Positions 25,804 through 35,412 of a stretch of DNA of 64,000 nt are shown piece after piece (position 1 is the stretch's first letter; the number at the start of each line of letters is the position of its first letter). The position numbers were made by a program, and so were the translations under genes. This DNA comes from Nitrosomonas sp. (GTDB lineage Bacteria; Pseudomonadota; Gammaproteobacteria; Burkholderiales; Nitrosomonadaceae): the NCBI RefSeq assembly GCF_019752415.1, contig NZ_JAIEME010000025.1:42551-106550 (forward strand). The letters run 5' to 3'. The notes under the pieces are model-generated. The model searched no databases and was not told the origin of the DNA. It saw only the letters and a list, made by a program, of their open reading frames with translations.

Positions 25804-26916
25804 ATGCCACATCACAAAATCAAAGTAGTTCGAATTGAAGAAGGTCAGCAACAGACTTATCTTTCACCTGCACAGAAAAAATTTAATGGATTAATTCAGA
25901 AAATTGATGCGCAGAAGAAGCTACTGGCCACGTGGCAGGAAGTAATGCCTCAATACCAGCAGGAAATTGCCGGGAAACTGATCCCGCTACGTAATTCATT
26001 CTGCGATCATCAAGCTGAAATGGTGATAATGCTGGATACTTTGTATAGTACTCAGAAGCTCGCCCACAACCAGCGAGATAAAATTGCACATCTGATTACC
26101 AGCATATGCGAGGAACTGATCGGTCAACACGGACGCGAGGATTTAAAACCGCTTTATGATTGTTACAGCGAGCAGGATTACGATGCCGCAGTTCAGGAAA
26201 CCGATGAAATGGCCAGAGAATATATGAAATCGATGTTCGAACAGGAATTCGGTGTCGAACTGAACGATGATGAATTTGACTGTTCCAACCCTGAAGAAAT
26301 GGCGGCACGCTTGGCTGAGAAAATGCAGGAGCGGCAGAAACAAGCCCAAGAATCCCGCTCCAAGCGGAAAAAATCCGCCAAACAATTGGAGAAGGAAGCG
26401 CGTGAGCAGGAAGAGGAAGCCAATGTCAGCAAATCGATCCAAGCAGTTTACCGGCAACTGGTAGCAGTGTTGCATCCAGACCGAGAGCTGGACCCAGCGG
26501 AGCGCGAACGTAAAACCGAATTAATGCAAAAAGTAACGGTTGCTTATGGAAAAAGAGACTTGCTGCAACTGCTGGAATTACAACTGAGTGTCGAGCAAAT
26601 TAATCAGAGCAAAATTAACAATATTGCCGACGATCGCTTAAAGTATTACAACAAAATCTTGCAAAACCAGCTGGAAGAACTTCAGCAAGAAGTGGCACAT
26701 ATGGAATTGGACATCAGGCGAATGACTGGGCTTGCACAATATGCGCATTTGACGCCCAAGCGGGTGTTTGCTCTGTTGAATGAAGACATACGCACGATAC
26801 GGAATCAGATCAACCGCATTCAACATGATTTGATGCTATTCAATGATGTAAAACAGTTCAAATCATGGCTCAAAAGCTACCGGATTCCCACAGCGAGGTT
26901 TGATCCGTTTTTCTAA
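25804..26916 (+). CDS. DnaJ-like protein with an internal J domain
   Basis: The 370-residue soluble protein is mostly helical and highly charged. A J-domain-like segment lies near residues 210-265 (SIQAVYRQLVAVLHPDRELD) with the HPD tripeptide at about 224-226. The J domain therefore sits past the middle, flanked by coiled coils (EKEAREQEEEANVSK before it, a QLEELQQEVAHMELDIR helix after it). J domains stimulate DnaK ATPase. The partner or client is unknown, and there is no zinc finger or CTD. Confidence 0.7.
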   Translation: MPHHKIKVVRIEEGQQQTYLSPAQKKFNGLIQKIDAQKKLLATWQEVMPQYQQEIAGKLIPLRNSFCDHQAEMVIMLDTLYSTQKLAHNQRDKIAHLITSICEELIGQHGREDLKPLYDCYSEQDYDAAVQETDEMAREYMKSMFEQEFGVELNDDEFDCSNPEEMAARLAEKMQERQKQAQESRSKRKKSAKQLEKEAREQEEEANVSKSIQAVYRQLVAVLHPDRELDPAERERKTELMQKVTVAYGKRDLLQLLELQLSVEQINQSKINNIADDRLKYYNKILQNQLEELQQEVAHMELDIRRMTGLAQYAHLTPKRVFALLNEDIRTIRNQINRIQHDLMLFNDVKQFKSWLKSYRIPTARFDPFF

Positions 26917-27191
26917 CACTATACTGCGCTCGACTCAATCTTTACTTGCTGCAGTAACATTAAAATTGAAAGTGTGACCAATGTAATTATATCTTCATAT
27001 AACTATGTAAAAATTAACTTTCTCTTAGTATCTTTATACTTCAATCTTAAAAGCTTATTGCCCATAATAATTTTGTATATTCTTTTCCGAATTCTCCAAA
27101 TTTTATTTTCGGCAGCCAGAAGCATTGTTTAAATTTACAGATAACGCTATCCTGATAAGCGATATTAATTTTTTGTCAACATAAGGCCATA

Positions 27192-27851
27192 ATGACACAA
27201 GACGAACAAAAACGCGCTGCAGCAGCTGCTGCAATCCAGCATATTCCGGTTGGTTGTATTGTTGGGGTGGGCACAGGTTCTACCGCCAATTACTTTATCG
27301 AAGAGCTGTCTAAAATAAAAAATAAAATTGAAGGTGCTGTCGCAAGTTCGGATGTGACTGCTCAGAGACTGAAGAGTTACGGTATCGAAGTGCTTGATCT
27401 CAATAATGTCATTGATTTGCCCGTTTATGTAGACGGTGCGGATGAAATTACTGAACATTTGCATATGATTAAAGGTGGCGGCGGTGCTTTAACGCGGGAA
27501 AAAATTGTAGCTGCTGTCGCGCGCAAATTTATCTGCATTACAGACCAAAGCAAACTGGTAAGTGTCCTTGGCAACTTTCCATTACCCGTTGAGGTCATAC
27601 CCATGGCACGCAGCTATGTCGCACGTGAAATTGTGCACCTGGGAGGACAGCCGGCTTTACGCCAGGGATTCGTCACTGATAATGGCAATGTGATTCTTGA
27701 TGTACATAACTTGCAAATTTTGAATCCAGTTGAACTGGAAGCGACACTGAACCAGATTACAGGTGTTGTAACAAATGGTCTTTTTGCCCGGCGCTCAGCA
27801 GATACTTTATTACTGGGAACCGATAATGGAGTGCGGACAATTACTGTCTGA
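27192..27851 (+). CDS. rpiA: Ribose-5-phosphate isomerase A
   Basis: The 219-residue enzyme interconverts ribose-5-phosphate and ribulose-5-phosphate in the pentose phosphate and Calvin pathways. The phosphate loop [15 protein letters not shown], the catalytic region VDGADEI and [11 protein letters not shown] are present. Length and start match the family. It stands 68 bases upstream of phoU. Confidence 0.95.
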   Translation: MTQDEQKRAAAAAAIQHIPVGCIVGVGTGSTANYFIEELSKIKNKIEGAVASSDVTAQRLKSYGIEVLDLNNVIDLPVYVDGADEITEHLHMIKGGGGALTREKIVAAVARKFICITDQSKLVSVLGNFPLPVEVIPMARSYVAREIVHLGGQPALRQGFVTDNGNVILDVHNLQILNPVELEATLNQITGVVTNGLFARRSADTLLLGTDNGVRTITV

Positions 27852-27919
27852 TTTACAATGCTAATCTTTAGCAGCCGCAAACTTAACGCATCACATATTC
27901 CATACCAAAAAGGCACGCC

Positions 27920-28627
27920 ATGGTAACCAAAGAACATATTTCCAAGCAGTTTGATGCTGATCTTGAAGAAGTGCGCACACGTGTTTTGCAAATGGGTGGT
28001 TTTGTTGAAGAACAAATCGAGCATGCAATTGAGGCATTGACAAGCGGCAATGAAGAATTGATTGATCAGGTAATTGCGCGTGACCATCGCGTTAACTCAA
28101 TGGAAGTATCGATTGATGAGATCTGTAATCAGATTATTGCCCGTCGGCAACCCACTGCAGGTGATTTACGCATGATCATGATGGTTATCAAAACCATTAC
28201 CGATTTGGAGCGCATTGGCGACGAAGCTGCGAAAATTGCACGAATGGCGAAATTGATCTATTCAACAGATCGTATGCATATACCACGCTTTATTGAAATC
28301 AAGCATGTAGCCAATATTGCTATGGACATGCTTCATAAAGCACTCGATTCCTTTGCCCGGTTAGATTTGCATGCTGCCGCGCAAATTGTACGGCAGGACG
28401 AATTTGTAGATGAAGAATTTCGTTCCATCTTACGACAATTGATTACGTTCATGATGGAAGATCCAAGAAAAATCTCCACTTGCTTGGAGATAGTATTTAT
28501 CGCCAAAGCAATCGAGCGTATTGGCGATCATGCAAAAAATATGTCCGAGTATGTTGTTTACATGGTGAAGGGTAAAGATGTGCGCCATGTGACGGCCGAT
28601 CAGATTGAACAGGAAATTCGAGAATAA
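27920..28627 (+). CDS. phoU: Phosphate signalling regulator PhoU
   Basis: The 235-residue protein is of two three-helix bundles with the repeated metal-binding pattern (TDLERIGDEAAKIAR and AKAIERIGDHAKNMSEY). PhoU links the Pst phosphate transporter to PhoR and keeps the Pho regulon off when phosphate is ample. No pst or phoB genes adjoin it here, so it is detached from the usual operon. Confidence 0.95.
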   Translation: MVTKEHISKQFDADLEEVRTRVLQMGGFVEEQIEHAIEALTSGNEELIDQVIARDHRVNSMEVSIDEICNQIIARRQPTAGDLRMIMMVIKTITDLERIGDEAAKIARMAKLIYSTDRMHIPRFIEIKHVANIAMDMLHKALDSFARLDLHAAAQIVRQDEFVDEEFRSILRQLITFMMEDPRKISTCLEIVFIAKAIERIGDHAKNMSEYVVYMVKGKDVRHVTADQIEQEIRE

Positions 28628-28654
28628 ATAAACTGTTTCTTATCTGTTTATTTA
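28625..28654. terminator. AT-rich inverted repeat between phoU and pilE
   Basis: The perfect nine-base arms TAAATAAAC / GTTTATTTA are separated by 12 bases and placed at the convergent ends of phoU and pilE. The stem is weak because it has little GC, so termination is only possible. Confidence 0.4.
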
Positions 28655-28662
28655 CGTATTTA

Positions 28663-29100
28663 CTATCGATTCCAGCACATTGCAACATCACCTCCCGCAC
28701 CCTGTGCTCCTGCATTTGTCAGCGTAAGCACGCCACAAATATCGCCGGCCATTGAGCCGACCGGAGTCGCCCGGAGTGTGAAATTCGCATTTCCTACGAC
28801 CAGAAAGTCAATATTGTACTGGGCAGTTCCTGTTCTTGGTGATTGTAAAATAGGCAATACAACGACTGTATCATCACCCGTATTGGCGATCCCATCTGCT
28901 CCTACAGTCGCATCATATTGGTTGTTTTCCGTATAGAATCGTTCTAGAAATTGCGCATTCTCATAAAGTATTGACTTAGCGACAGCGCGGTTGGAATCTC
29001 TCACGTAATTTTGGTAAGAAGGAACGGCAACTGATGCGAGAATGCCAACAATTGCAACGGTGATTAATAACTCAATAAGTGTGAAACCGTTTAATCTCAT
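28663..29100 (-). CDS. pilE: Type IV pilin, PilE-type
   Basis: The 145-residue prepilin starts MRLNGFTLIELLITVAIVG: a short basic leader cleaved after Gly, then Phe1 and Glu5 of the mature pilin. The hydrophobic helix runs over about residues 6-28. The C-terminal region contains Cys in GDICGVLTL and DVAMCW, a likely disulfide. CTGGAG lies nine bases upstream, so I moved the start from the long ORF to 29100. It closes the fimT-pilVWXY1 cluster, where this position is that of the minor pilin PilE; it may have its own promoter in the 126-base gap. Confidence 0.9.
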   Translation of the reverse strand: MRLNGFTLIELLITVAIVGILASVAVPSYQNYVRDSNRAVAKSILYENAQFLERFYTENNQYDATVGADGIANTGDDTVVVLPILQSPRTGTAQYNIDFLVVGNANFTLRATPVGSMAGDICGVLTLTNAGAQGAGGDVAMCWNR

Positions 29101-29226
29101 AATATGTTCTCCAGAGTTCATACAACTTTATCCTATATCATTCTAATTTAATGAATCGTTACATTTGCGAAATACGATTGCTTTAATTACTCGGTATGCG
29201 CGATTGATGTTACTTCTACAAGAATG

Positions 29227-32200
29227 CTACTGTACCAGCTCATGCCAAGTAATCCGCCCGCGAAGCCCGGCAAGCCCTTTTGTTGCTGTTGTTTGAATTA
29301 ATGTCCCATCTGGTCCAGAAGATATGAGAACATCATCCGCGTTCCCTCTAATTCTTGTCACGCCGCCAGGAGAAAAACTAATTTCTATGCCTGCTGACAA
29401 ACCGTCATCATAACCAATTGTTCTGTTTCTATTAATATCAAACGCAGGAAAAGGAAGCATACTGCCTGTTAAGAAATCAATAGTATTCACAAAACCTCTT
29501 CCACCAAAATCACACGGCGACGTGGAGGGTGCGATCGTAGTAAATGCAAATAGGCCATCTTCCAGACTCAGCGCACCAGTTACGCGTTCACCACTGATCG
29601 GCAAATTCAAATACCAGCCTTTTATTGTGGCGGAATAAGTCACCGCGTTTTGTGTCCCTGTTCGGATTGTGGCATCCGTGAATACCTGCTGTACCAGGTT
29701 GCCGGCTGCTACAGTAGCCGTGGTGGCGTTGTCCCATACGGCGTAAATAGTTTGTGCCGCAGTATTGGTAGTGTCGGCTGTCTCAAGATATTTACCCGTA
29801 CCAAATAAGACCAGTTGCCCTCCTTTCGGATGAAGACTGACTGCGGGTGGAGCAATAATGGGCTTAGTGATACCCGAGATAAATAATGGTAAACCGCTTA
29901 TTGCCACATTCCAGCTCGAAGGCGTCGTAGTGCTCACATCAAATTTCCATAAATTACCCTTGATGTCACCCGCATAAATGACGTCGACTTTACCATTTCC
30001 ATTAGAATCAAATGGCATCGGTGTAGAAAGACCATTACCAGGACCGGCATTGGCAACGAGCTTGATGTAGTCTGTGCCAAGTGTCCAACTACCATCTTCC
30101 CCCCCTGTTATAAAAACTATATAAAGTACTGCTTTACCGTTATCACTGTTATAACCGTTGCCGACAATAACTGCCCATTGCCCATTCTCCATTTTCACAA
30201 TTTGTTTGGCTTGGCCGTTATATGGATCTACTACCGGCTGGTTGTAGCTATAACCCATATCCACATCATCGGCATCAGAAAATTCCCACAGAACCAGGCT
30301 TGCTGCATTCGCAGCGGAAAAGATGGGCGCTGACTGGGATGTATCCGACGGATTGGTCACATCAAGCGCATAGAAGCCTTTGCCGCCACCATTTAGACTG
30401 CCAATCAGCACGCTTCTCCAGCTTGATGTAGAGCTGTTATACGTATCAGCCACCATGGGAGAACCATCGACAAAATAGCGATGGTTGGCGTTGTAATCCT
30501 TATCAGACAATCGACTTAAATTCGCAAATACCGCACTGGGAATATAAGTAATTAATTCCTTCCCGGCATCTGCAACCACACAACCCGAGGTTACCCCGGG
30601 AATGCAAGCATTAAAGCCATGCAGCGTACCGTCATTGGAGCCTACATATACCATTGGCAGCCGATTTTTATAGGCGGCGCTGAACGCTGCGTAGCCTGCA
30701 TGATCTACATTGGAGTATCCTGCGCTGGGTTTACCCACATAGAAAGGGTTTGAATTAATAATATCGCCGAGCTTACTCGTGGCACGGCTACGGAATTTAT
30801 TAACTGTCGTAGCGCTTGCGCAGCTAAATGTCCCGCTTAAACCTTCATTGGTACTGCTACCACGCAAAAAAGCGACTCTTTCCGGTCCGCAGTTATCAGC
30901 AGTTGCGGCTGCATTTTTATTAAGCAGCGTTTTCTGGGCATCTGTTAAGTTAGCATATTCGAATGCAACACCATCTGTGCTGCCTTTTGTAATCACAACC
31001 CGCGATGTTGAGTTGACAGTAGCAGGGCCCAATGAAACTGAACCGGCTTCCCATTCTGGGATTCCCCTATTCCCGGCTGCATCAATAGGAATCGATAATA
31101 ATTGACCACTCCAATCACCACTATTAAATTTCGCCTGGTAAATACGTCCATTGGTCCTGAGTGTACTGGAATTGCTAGCCACTGCGGAAGCTGAGCCTGT
31201 CCGCGCGATGATCTGTGACAATGTATTCGATAAAGCATTTGCAAACATGGTCGGATCAGCGGCACTAAAAAAAGCACCTCGGCTATTCACGGCAGCATGC
31301 CAGAGATCGTCTATCTTTGCCTCATTGCTCGTGGTTGGATCAGGCCATGACTCCGACCCCGATGGTAATGTAGTGCGTAATCCAGTGACCCCTAAACCCA
31401 CTGTAAAAGTGACCATATGCTGCCAGAAAGCAGGATCTGAGGGGTTGGTTGGTACTTTGTTGAGCAAGTCGGTGCGCAAATCATTTTTCCAATATTGCAT
31501 TGCGGCATCTGCTAATGTGTCAGCATAAGCATCTGAATAGGGAAGCGCCGGGATATAGGTATAAGAGGCTGGCGTTGCCGGAGAAGAATGATTTGTGATA
31601 GTAGAGCCAGACGAGTTATCGGAATTATCTAAACTCGAAACAGAGCCTTCTGTCCAATAGCCATCCGTCATCAGAATATTATAATTCTGACGGCATACGT
31701 GTTGCGTGCCTCCGGTTGAACCTGGTGTCTCACCCCAAGGACCTTGATCGTCAGTTCTTTTGAAGTATTCACCCACTGCAATCACTGCCTGCCGCAGCGG
31801 TGTTCCTGCTGCTGGAATATCATGATCATAAAGATTGGTAAAGAAATTCGTTCTATCTGTACCTGTAAATTGCCTTACACCAGTTTTTACAACGCTCGTC
31901 GCCACGCCATCTATCGTTGTGGAGCCTTTATTAATGGCCGCAAAGCCTACGCGCATGGTATTTCCTTGTTCGGAAAATGCTTTGCCAACACCTGCACGGG
32001 CTAACAATACGCGAGAACGATAGTAGGTATACCAATTCGCAAAATTCTGAATCTCTTCACTATAAGTACAGGTAGTCACGGCAGCACAATCTAAACGATT
32101 GGTACCACCGGCATATGTAGATATTGAAGATTTGATTTCTACCTGTGTATAACTGGTAGCATCATTAATACTGCCACTGTTATATTTGAAATACACTGCA

Positions 32201-32736
32201 GGATAGAAAGTTTTTGATGAACTGGAAGACAGGGTTCCGTCACTTTTCAACCAAGCCGCAGTTTGTGTATTGTTAGCCGTCAGATCGCGGCAACCTATCG
32301 CAGTATTGTATGGATTGTGATAAGCACAAGTAGGACTGGCATTACTCATCAGCGATCCATCAGAATTACTCCAGGGTTGGTATCTTACGGTAGGATCGTA
32401 ATAAATTTTGTTGACGTAACTGGAGCGCAATGAAGCGGTGTATTTGTTAGTAGAGTCAAAGTCGACGACATAATTGCTGTAATCATCCGAACCATAAACA
32501 CCTGACGTACGGGGAAACATGTAGCGTACTTCTTGGAGAATCAAGTCCTCCGGCATGATCTCGAAGTGCATTGATCCCGAGTCATCCAGGGTAAACATCA
32601 CATTGGGAGAGATATTTCCACCCAAGAATAATGGGCCATTCGATAATGGGGGCAATGCGTAAACTTGACTTGCCCAGAAAATCTGTAAGACGAAAGACCA
32701 AGTCAATAGTATTGAACGTATTAGATTCTCGTGCAT
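29227..32736 (-). CDS. pilY1: Type IV pilus tip adhesin/assembly protein PilY1
   Basis: The protein has about 1169 residues from MHENLIRSILLTW, with AAGGATG upstream; the longer ORF overlaps pilX and is rejected. After a signal peptide there is a von Willebrand-A-like part with the MIDAS-like LDDSGSMHFE. The C-terminal beta-propeller has an EF-hand-like calcium loop, DSNGNGKVD. PilY1 sits at the pilus tip with minor pilins, regulates extension and retraction and can bind surfaces in a calcium-dependent way. Its Thr/Ser-rich middle is typical. Confidence 0.92.
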   Translation of the reverse strand: MHENLIRSILLTWSFVLQIFWASQVYALPPLSNGPLFLGGNISPNVMFTLDDSGSMHFEIMPEDLILQEVRYMFPRTSGVYGSDDYSNYVVDFDSTNKYTASLRSSYVNKIYYDPTVRYQPWSNSDGSLMSNASPTCAYHNPYNTAIGCRDLTANNTQTAAWLKSDGTLSSSSSKTFYPAVYFKYNSGSINDATSYTQVEIKSSISTYAGGTNRLDCAAVTTCTYSEEIQNFANWYTYYRSRVLLARAGVGKAFSEQGNTMRVGFAAINKGSTTIDGVATSVVKTGVRQFTGTDRTNFFTNLYDHDIPAAGTPLRQAVIAVGEYFKRTDDQGPWGETPGSTGGTQHVCRQNYNILMTDGYWTEGSVSSLDNSDNSSGSTITNHSSPATPASYTYIPALPYSDAYADTLADAAMQYWKNDLRTDLLNKVPTNPSDPAFWQHMVTFTVGLGVTGLRTTLPSGSESWPDPTTSNEAKIDDLWHAAVNSRGAFFSAADPTMFANALSNTLSQIIARTGSASAVASNSSTLRTNGRIYQAKFNSGDWSGQLLSIPIDAAGNRGIPEWEAGSVSLGPATVNSTSRVVITKGSTDGVAFEYANLTDAQKTLLNKNAAATADNCGPERVAFLRGSSTNEGLSGTFSCASATTVNKFRSRATSKLGDIINSNPFYVGKPSAGYSNVDHAGYAAFSAAYKNRLPMVYVGSNDGTLHGFNACIPGVTSGCVVADAGKELITYIPSAVFANLSRLSDKDYNANHRYFVDGSPMVADTYNSSTSSWRSVLIGSLNGGGKGFYALDVTNPSDTSQSAPIFSAANAASLVLWEFSDADDVDMGYSYNQPVVDPYNGQAKQIVKMENGQWAVIVGNGYNSDNGKAVLYIVFITGGEDGSWTLGTDYIKLVANAGPGNGLSTPMPFDSNGNGKVDVIYAGDIKGNLWKFDVSTTTPSSWNVAISGLPLFISGITKPIIAPPAVSLHPKGGQLVLFGTGKYLETADTTNTAAQTIYAVWDNATTATVAAGNLVQQVFTDATIRTGTQNAVTYSATIKGWYLNLPISGERVTGALSLEDGLFAFTTIAPSTSPCDFGGRGFVNTIDFLTGSMLPFPAFDINRNRTIGYDDGLSAGIEISFSPGGVTRIRGNADDVLISSGPDGTLIQTTATKGLAGLRGRITWHELVQ

Positions 32737-32776
32737 GATTTCAACATCCTTTCTGATTACTCGATACCTAGAGACA

Positions 32777-33346
32777 CTACGGCCTGAATATTTCCTGTAA
32801 TTGAGCCACTGTCCCTTGTCTGAGACCCTGCGCACGTACAGTAATGCGGTAGTAATAGCGCTCACCGCTACCCGGTGGTGTTTTTTTTATCCCCTCAATG
32901 ATGTAAGTCGGTGCAGGCAAACCCGCGGGCAATGCGGGTGCTGTATAGGCCACACCGTCTACCCGGAAAACTGTGCCCGCTACATAGCTAATAGGACAAT
33001 TTGGCGTACAGTAGGTCACCCAGGCCGGACTGGGTGCTACAGCCCCTGCACCGTAGTAACACAATCCTGCTGTGCAAGTAGTGTCAAAGTCGACCACCCC
33101 ATCAATCGGACTTGGTGTATTAGTTGTCGGATCGTTATCACGAATATGCTGTTCTGCATAACGTAGCGTCATTTCTGCCGCTTGAAGCGCGATATTACGG
33201 TCCCGCAAATTACCCGACATGCGTTCTTCCATGCTCGCCGTTTTCATTGCCGTAACACCAAACATGGTTAATACAACGAGAAAAATCAATCCCGTAACAA
33301 AAGTCGCTCCGCGTTGTTTTTGAGGCAAATTAAATCTGATGATCAT
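32777..33346 (-). CDS. pilX: Type IV pilus assembly protein PilX
   Basis: The 189-residue minor pilin begins with a hydrophobic N-terminal segment after a basic leader (QRGATFVTGLIFLVVLTMFG) and the family signature AMKTASMEERMSGNLRDRNIA. The Glu5-like residue is not conserved, as is usual for PilX. It primes pilus assembly with PilV, PilW, FimT and PilY1. The start overlaps the pilW stop by four bases. Confidence 0.88.
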   Translation of the reverse strand: MIIRFNLPQKQRGATFVTGLIFLVVLTMFGVTAMKTASMEERMSGNLRDRNIALQAAEMTLRYAEQHIRDNDPTTNTPSPIDGVVDFDTTCTAGLCYYGAGAVAPSPAWVTYCTPNCPISYVAGTVFRVDGVAYTAPALPAGLPAPTYIIEGIKKTPPGSGERYYYRITVRAQGLRQGTVAQLQEIFRP

Positions 33347-34107
33347 GGCGAGATATTGACTCGATTGCGCAAATTGAATGTGGCGGAAAAAGCACGCCTT
33401 AATCGCCGGTCAGTTGGAACAGCAACCGCAGCGCCATTACAATTCAAGTAACTTCCAGCAGAAACAATATTGGTCTTTTCAGAGCGAACCAGTACACAAA
33501 CACGGGCGGTAACAACTTGATCCCAATTGGCTGGCAATGCCACGTACTGGTTCGCTGATTGGTCTCCATTTGTATCAATCCCATAAAGAATCTGGAGATC
33601 TTCCACATTTTCGACCAATTCTATGCCTGAAGGCGGCGCACCCGGTGCAACTGGCGCAACAGCAATAGTGCCATCACATTGTAATCGTGCATTTACTGCG
33701 TCGATATTAAAGTGATTCTGGATGATAGTGCCTGTTGCAGTCACTGGATTACCCTCACAATCCCTATCATCAATAGCACCGTCATATTGTATAGTGAGTG
33801 TATCCGCTACCCCTGCGGCACCTGCTGTCCCATTAATCGCTGTGCCATCAAACTCAACCTTAAAACCTGTGAACGGAAAATCCACATGCCCTGCTTGCTT
33901 GATACTGCGCCCTAGTATCTCGAGTGCAAAACGACCGCTTTCTTGAATACGCGCGTTGTCTTCTTGCACACGAAAGGCTTGACGACTGCTTACAAAGGTT
34001 GTTCCAATAACCAATAGCAATACCAGACTGATTGTCAAAGCGATCATTAACTCAATCAAAGTGAAACCCTGTTGTATTTTGGGTGAAAAATTATTTATTA
34101 TGTGCAT
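33343..34107 (-). CDS. pilW: Type IV pilus assembly protein PilW
   Basis: The 254-residue minor pilin has the leader IQQGFTLIELMIALTISL, a canonical type III signal with Glu5, and the family signature EDNARIQESGRFALEILGRSI. A disulfide pair is likely among Cys in DDRDCEGN and LQCDGT. It overlaps pilX and follows pilV by 36 bases. Confidence 0.9.
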   Translation of the reverse strand: MHIINNFSPKIQQGFTLIELMIALTISLVLLLVIGTTFVSSRQAFRVQEDNARIQESGRFALEILGRSIKQAGHVDFPFTGFKVEFDGTAINGTAGAAGVADTLTIQYDGAIDDRDCEGNPVTATGTIIQNHFNIDAVNARLQCDGTIAVAPVAPGAPPSGIELVENVEDLQILYGIDTNGDQSANQYVALPANWDQVVTARVCVLVRSEKTNIVSAGSYLNCNGAAVAVPTDRRLRRAFSATFNLRNRVNISP

Positions 34108-34143
34108 ATTTGATTAAATATGATGGGCATATGGATGCCAGTT

Positions 34144-34656
34144 TCAAGGCGAAAACTGCGTCAAGAAGCACCGTGTGCCGGCTGGTGTGCCTACTGGGCA
34201 TCTAGGATCCGATGTGTTCCCCATTTCCTTTTCAGTCCACATGACTGTGATTAAAAAACCGAGCGCCAAATTACCAGCCACTGTCCCAAGTCCCCCAGGT
34301 AATACTATAGAATTAGCCGCGTTCCACTGCGCATGGTCATAAACAGCCATCTGAGTAGCATCACATGCTGCGGCAGCACAATCACTACTAGTAGGAATAT
34401 TCGTTGCAAGATTATTGTAGGATCCATTGCGTACACCAGTTAAATTGGCACGCATCCGATCTGCAATATCCTGGGTTTGTTGCGTCGCAACTGAGCGATA
34501 ATGTGACGTGTTGTTGCTTTTCATACCGGTGGTCACCATGCTCGCCATTCCCAGCAATCCAAAAGAAAGTATCAGCACAGTAATGAGAACCTCCAACATA
34601 CTGAAACCAGACTGCTTTCTTGATCTAATAGAATTAAGACCAGGATTCATTAACAT
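34144..34656 (-). CDS. pilV: Type IV pilus modification protein PilV
   Basis: The 170-residue minor pilin has the leader RKQSGFSMLEVLITVLILSFG, where Glu5 is kept, and the PilV-typical QQTQDIADRMRANLTG. The Cys-rich loop SDCAAAACDA and DPRCPVG...RCFL suggest two disulfides. It overlaps fimT by seven bases, so the two are translationally coupled. Confidence 0.88.
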   Translation of the reverse strand: MLMNPGLNSIRSRKQSGFSMLEVLITVLILSFGLLGMASMVTTGMKSNNTSHYRSVATQQTQDIADRMRANLTGVRNGSYNNLATNIPTSSDCAAAACDATQMAVYDHAQWNAANSIVLPGGLGTVAGNLALGFLITVMWTEKEMGNTSDPRCPVGTPAGTRCFLTQFSP

Positions 34657-35174
34657 GCACCTGTTCCTACTTCAGTACGTAACCGGCCTTGATTGTTAAG
34701 GACTAGAGCCCGCGAAGCGCTTGTACCACGATTGTCACACAAAGAGAAAGTGGCAAAAAAACCAATTGAAAAACCGCTTGCTGCAAATGTTACTCTTGTG
34801 CGAACACCATTGGATGTTAGTGTATTGCCACCTGACAACGCCGAACCGACATGAATAATCTCTTCACCTGCATCCACTGCACCATCACCATCCACATCTG
34901 CAAAAACTATCCAGCCATTGGACCAGACAGTTCCACCGGCACAACTCGTGCCATTTGTACTGGGGCAAATGGTCGCAAAACCACTTCTCTTGATAGCCTC
35001 ATTTTTCGCAAGCATCATCGCCGACAGAAAACTATTAACCTGTGTTATCAGAAGGTTATCTTGTACAAATACCCGATAATTGGGCACGGCCATCGTTAAC
35101 AGAATACTTGCCACACTTAACGTAACTAATAACTCTACTAATGTAAAACCCATATGGACGGTTCGACTAATCAC
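34650..35174 (-). CDS. fimT: GspH/FimT-family pseudopilin
   Basis: The 174-residue protein starts with GTG (MISRTVHMGFTLVELLV), preceded by AAGGAAA. The leader ends at Gly, giving FTLVELL. The GspH domain (MMLAKNEAIKRSGFATICPS, NGWIVFADVDGDGAVDAGEE) contains an Asp-rich calcium-like loop. FimT opens the minor-pilin operon and, in some naturally competent bacteria, FimT binds DNA for uptake; the nearby comEA-like gene (2.7 kb) makes that worth noting. Confidence 0.87.
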   Translation of the reverse strand: MISRTVHMGFTLVELLVTLSVASILLTMAVPNYRVFVQDNLLITQVNSFLSAMMLAKNEAIKRSGFATICPSTNGTSCAGGTVWSNGWIVFADVDGDGAVDAGEEIIHVGSALSGGNTLTSNGVRTRVTFAASGFSIGFFATFSLCDNRGTSASRALVLNNQGRLRTEVGTGAC

Positions 35175-35412
35175 TTTCCTTTCAACTCCAAACAGAATTA
35201 CTAGAAGTTACGGTCAGAATTTAGGTTTACTTAAGTGTTTTTGGGATTCTTAAAATCTAAGTGCAAAACTCCAAGGAATCTGGGCTTATAGTTGATCGCT
35301 CCAGAACTAGCTAATAAAGTGCTGTTTAGAGAGAATCATTGCACTAGGTTACAATCACAGCAAAGCCAACTTAATTAATTCTTTATCGTCATAAAAGCAG
35401 GCACAATCCATC

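Noticed and set aside
35175-35412. TPP riboswitch upstream of thiO
   Set aside because: I could not find the conserved CTGAGA or ACCTG elements of the aptamer.
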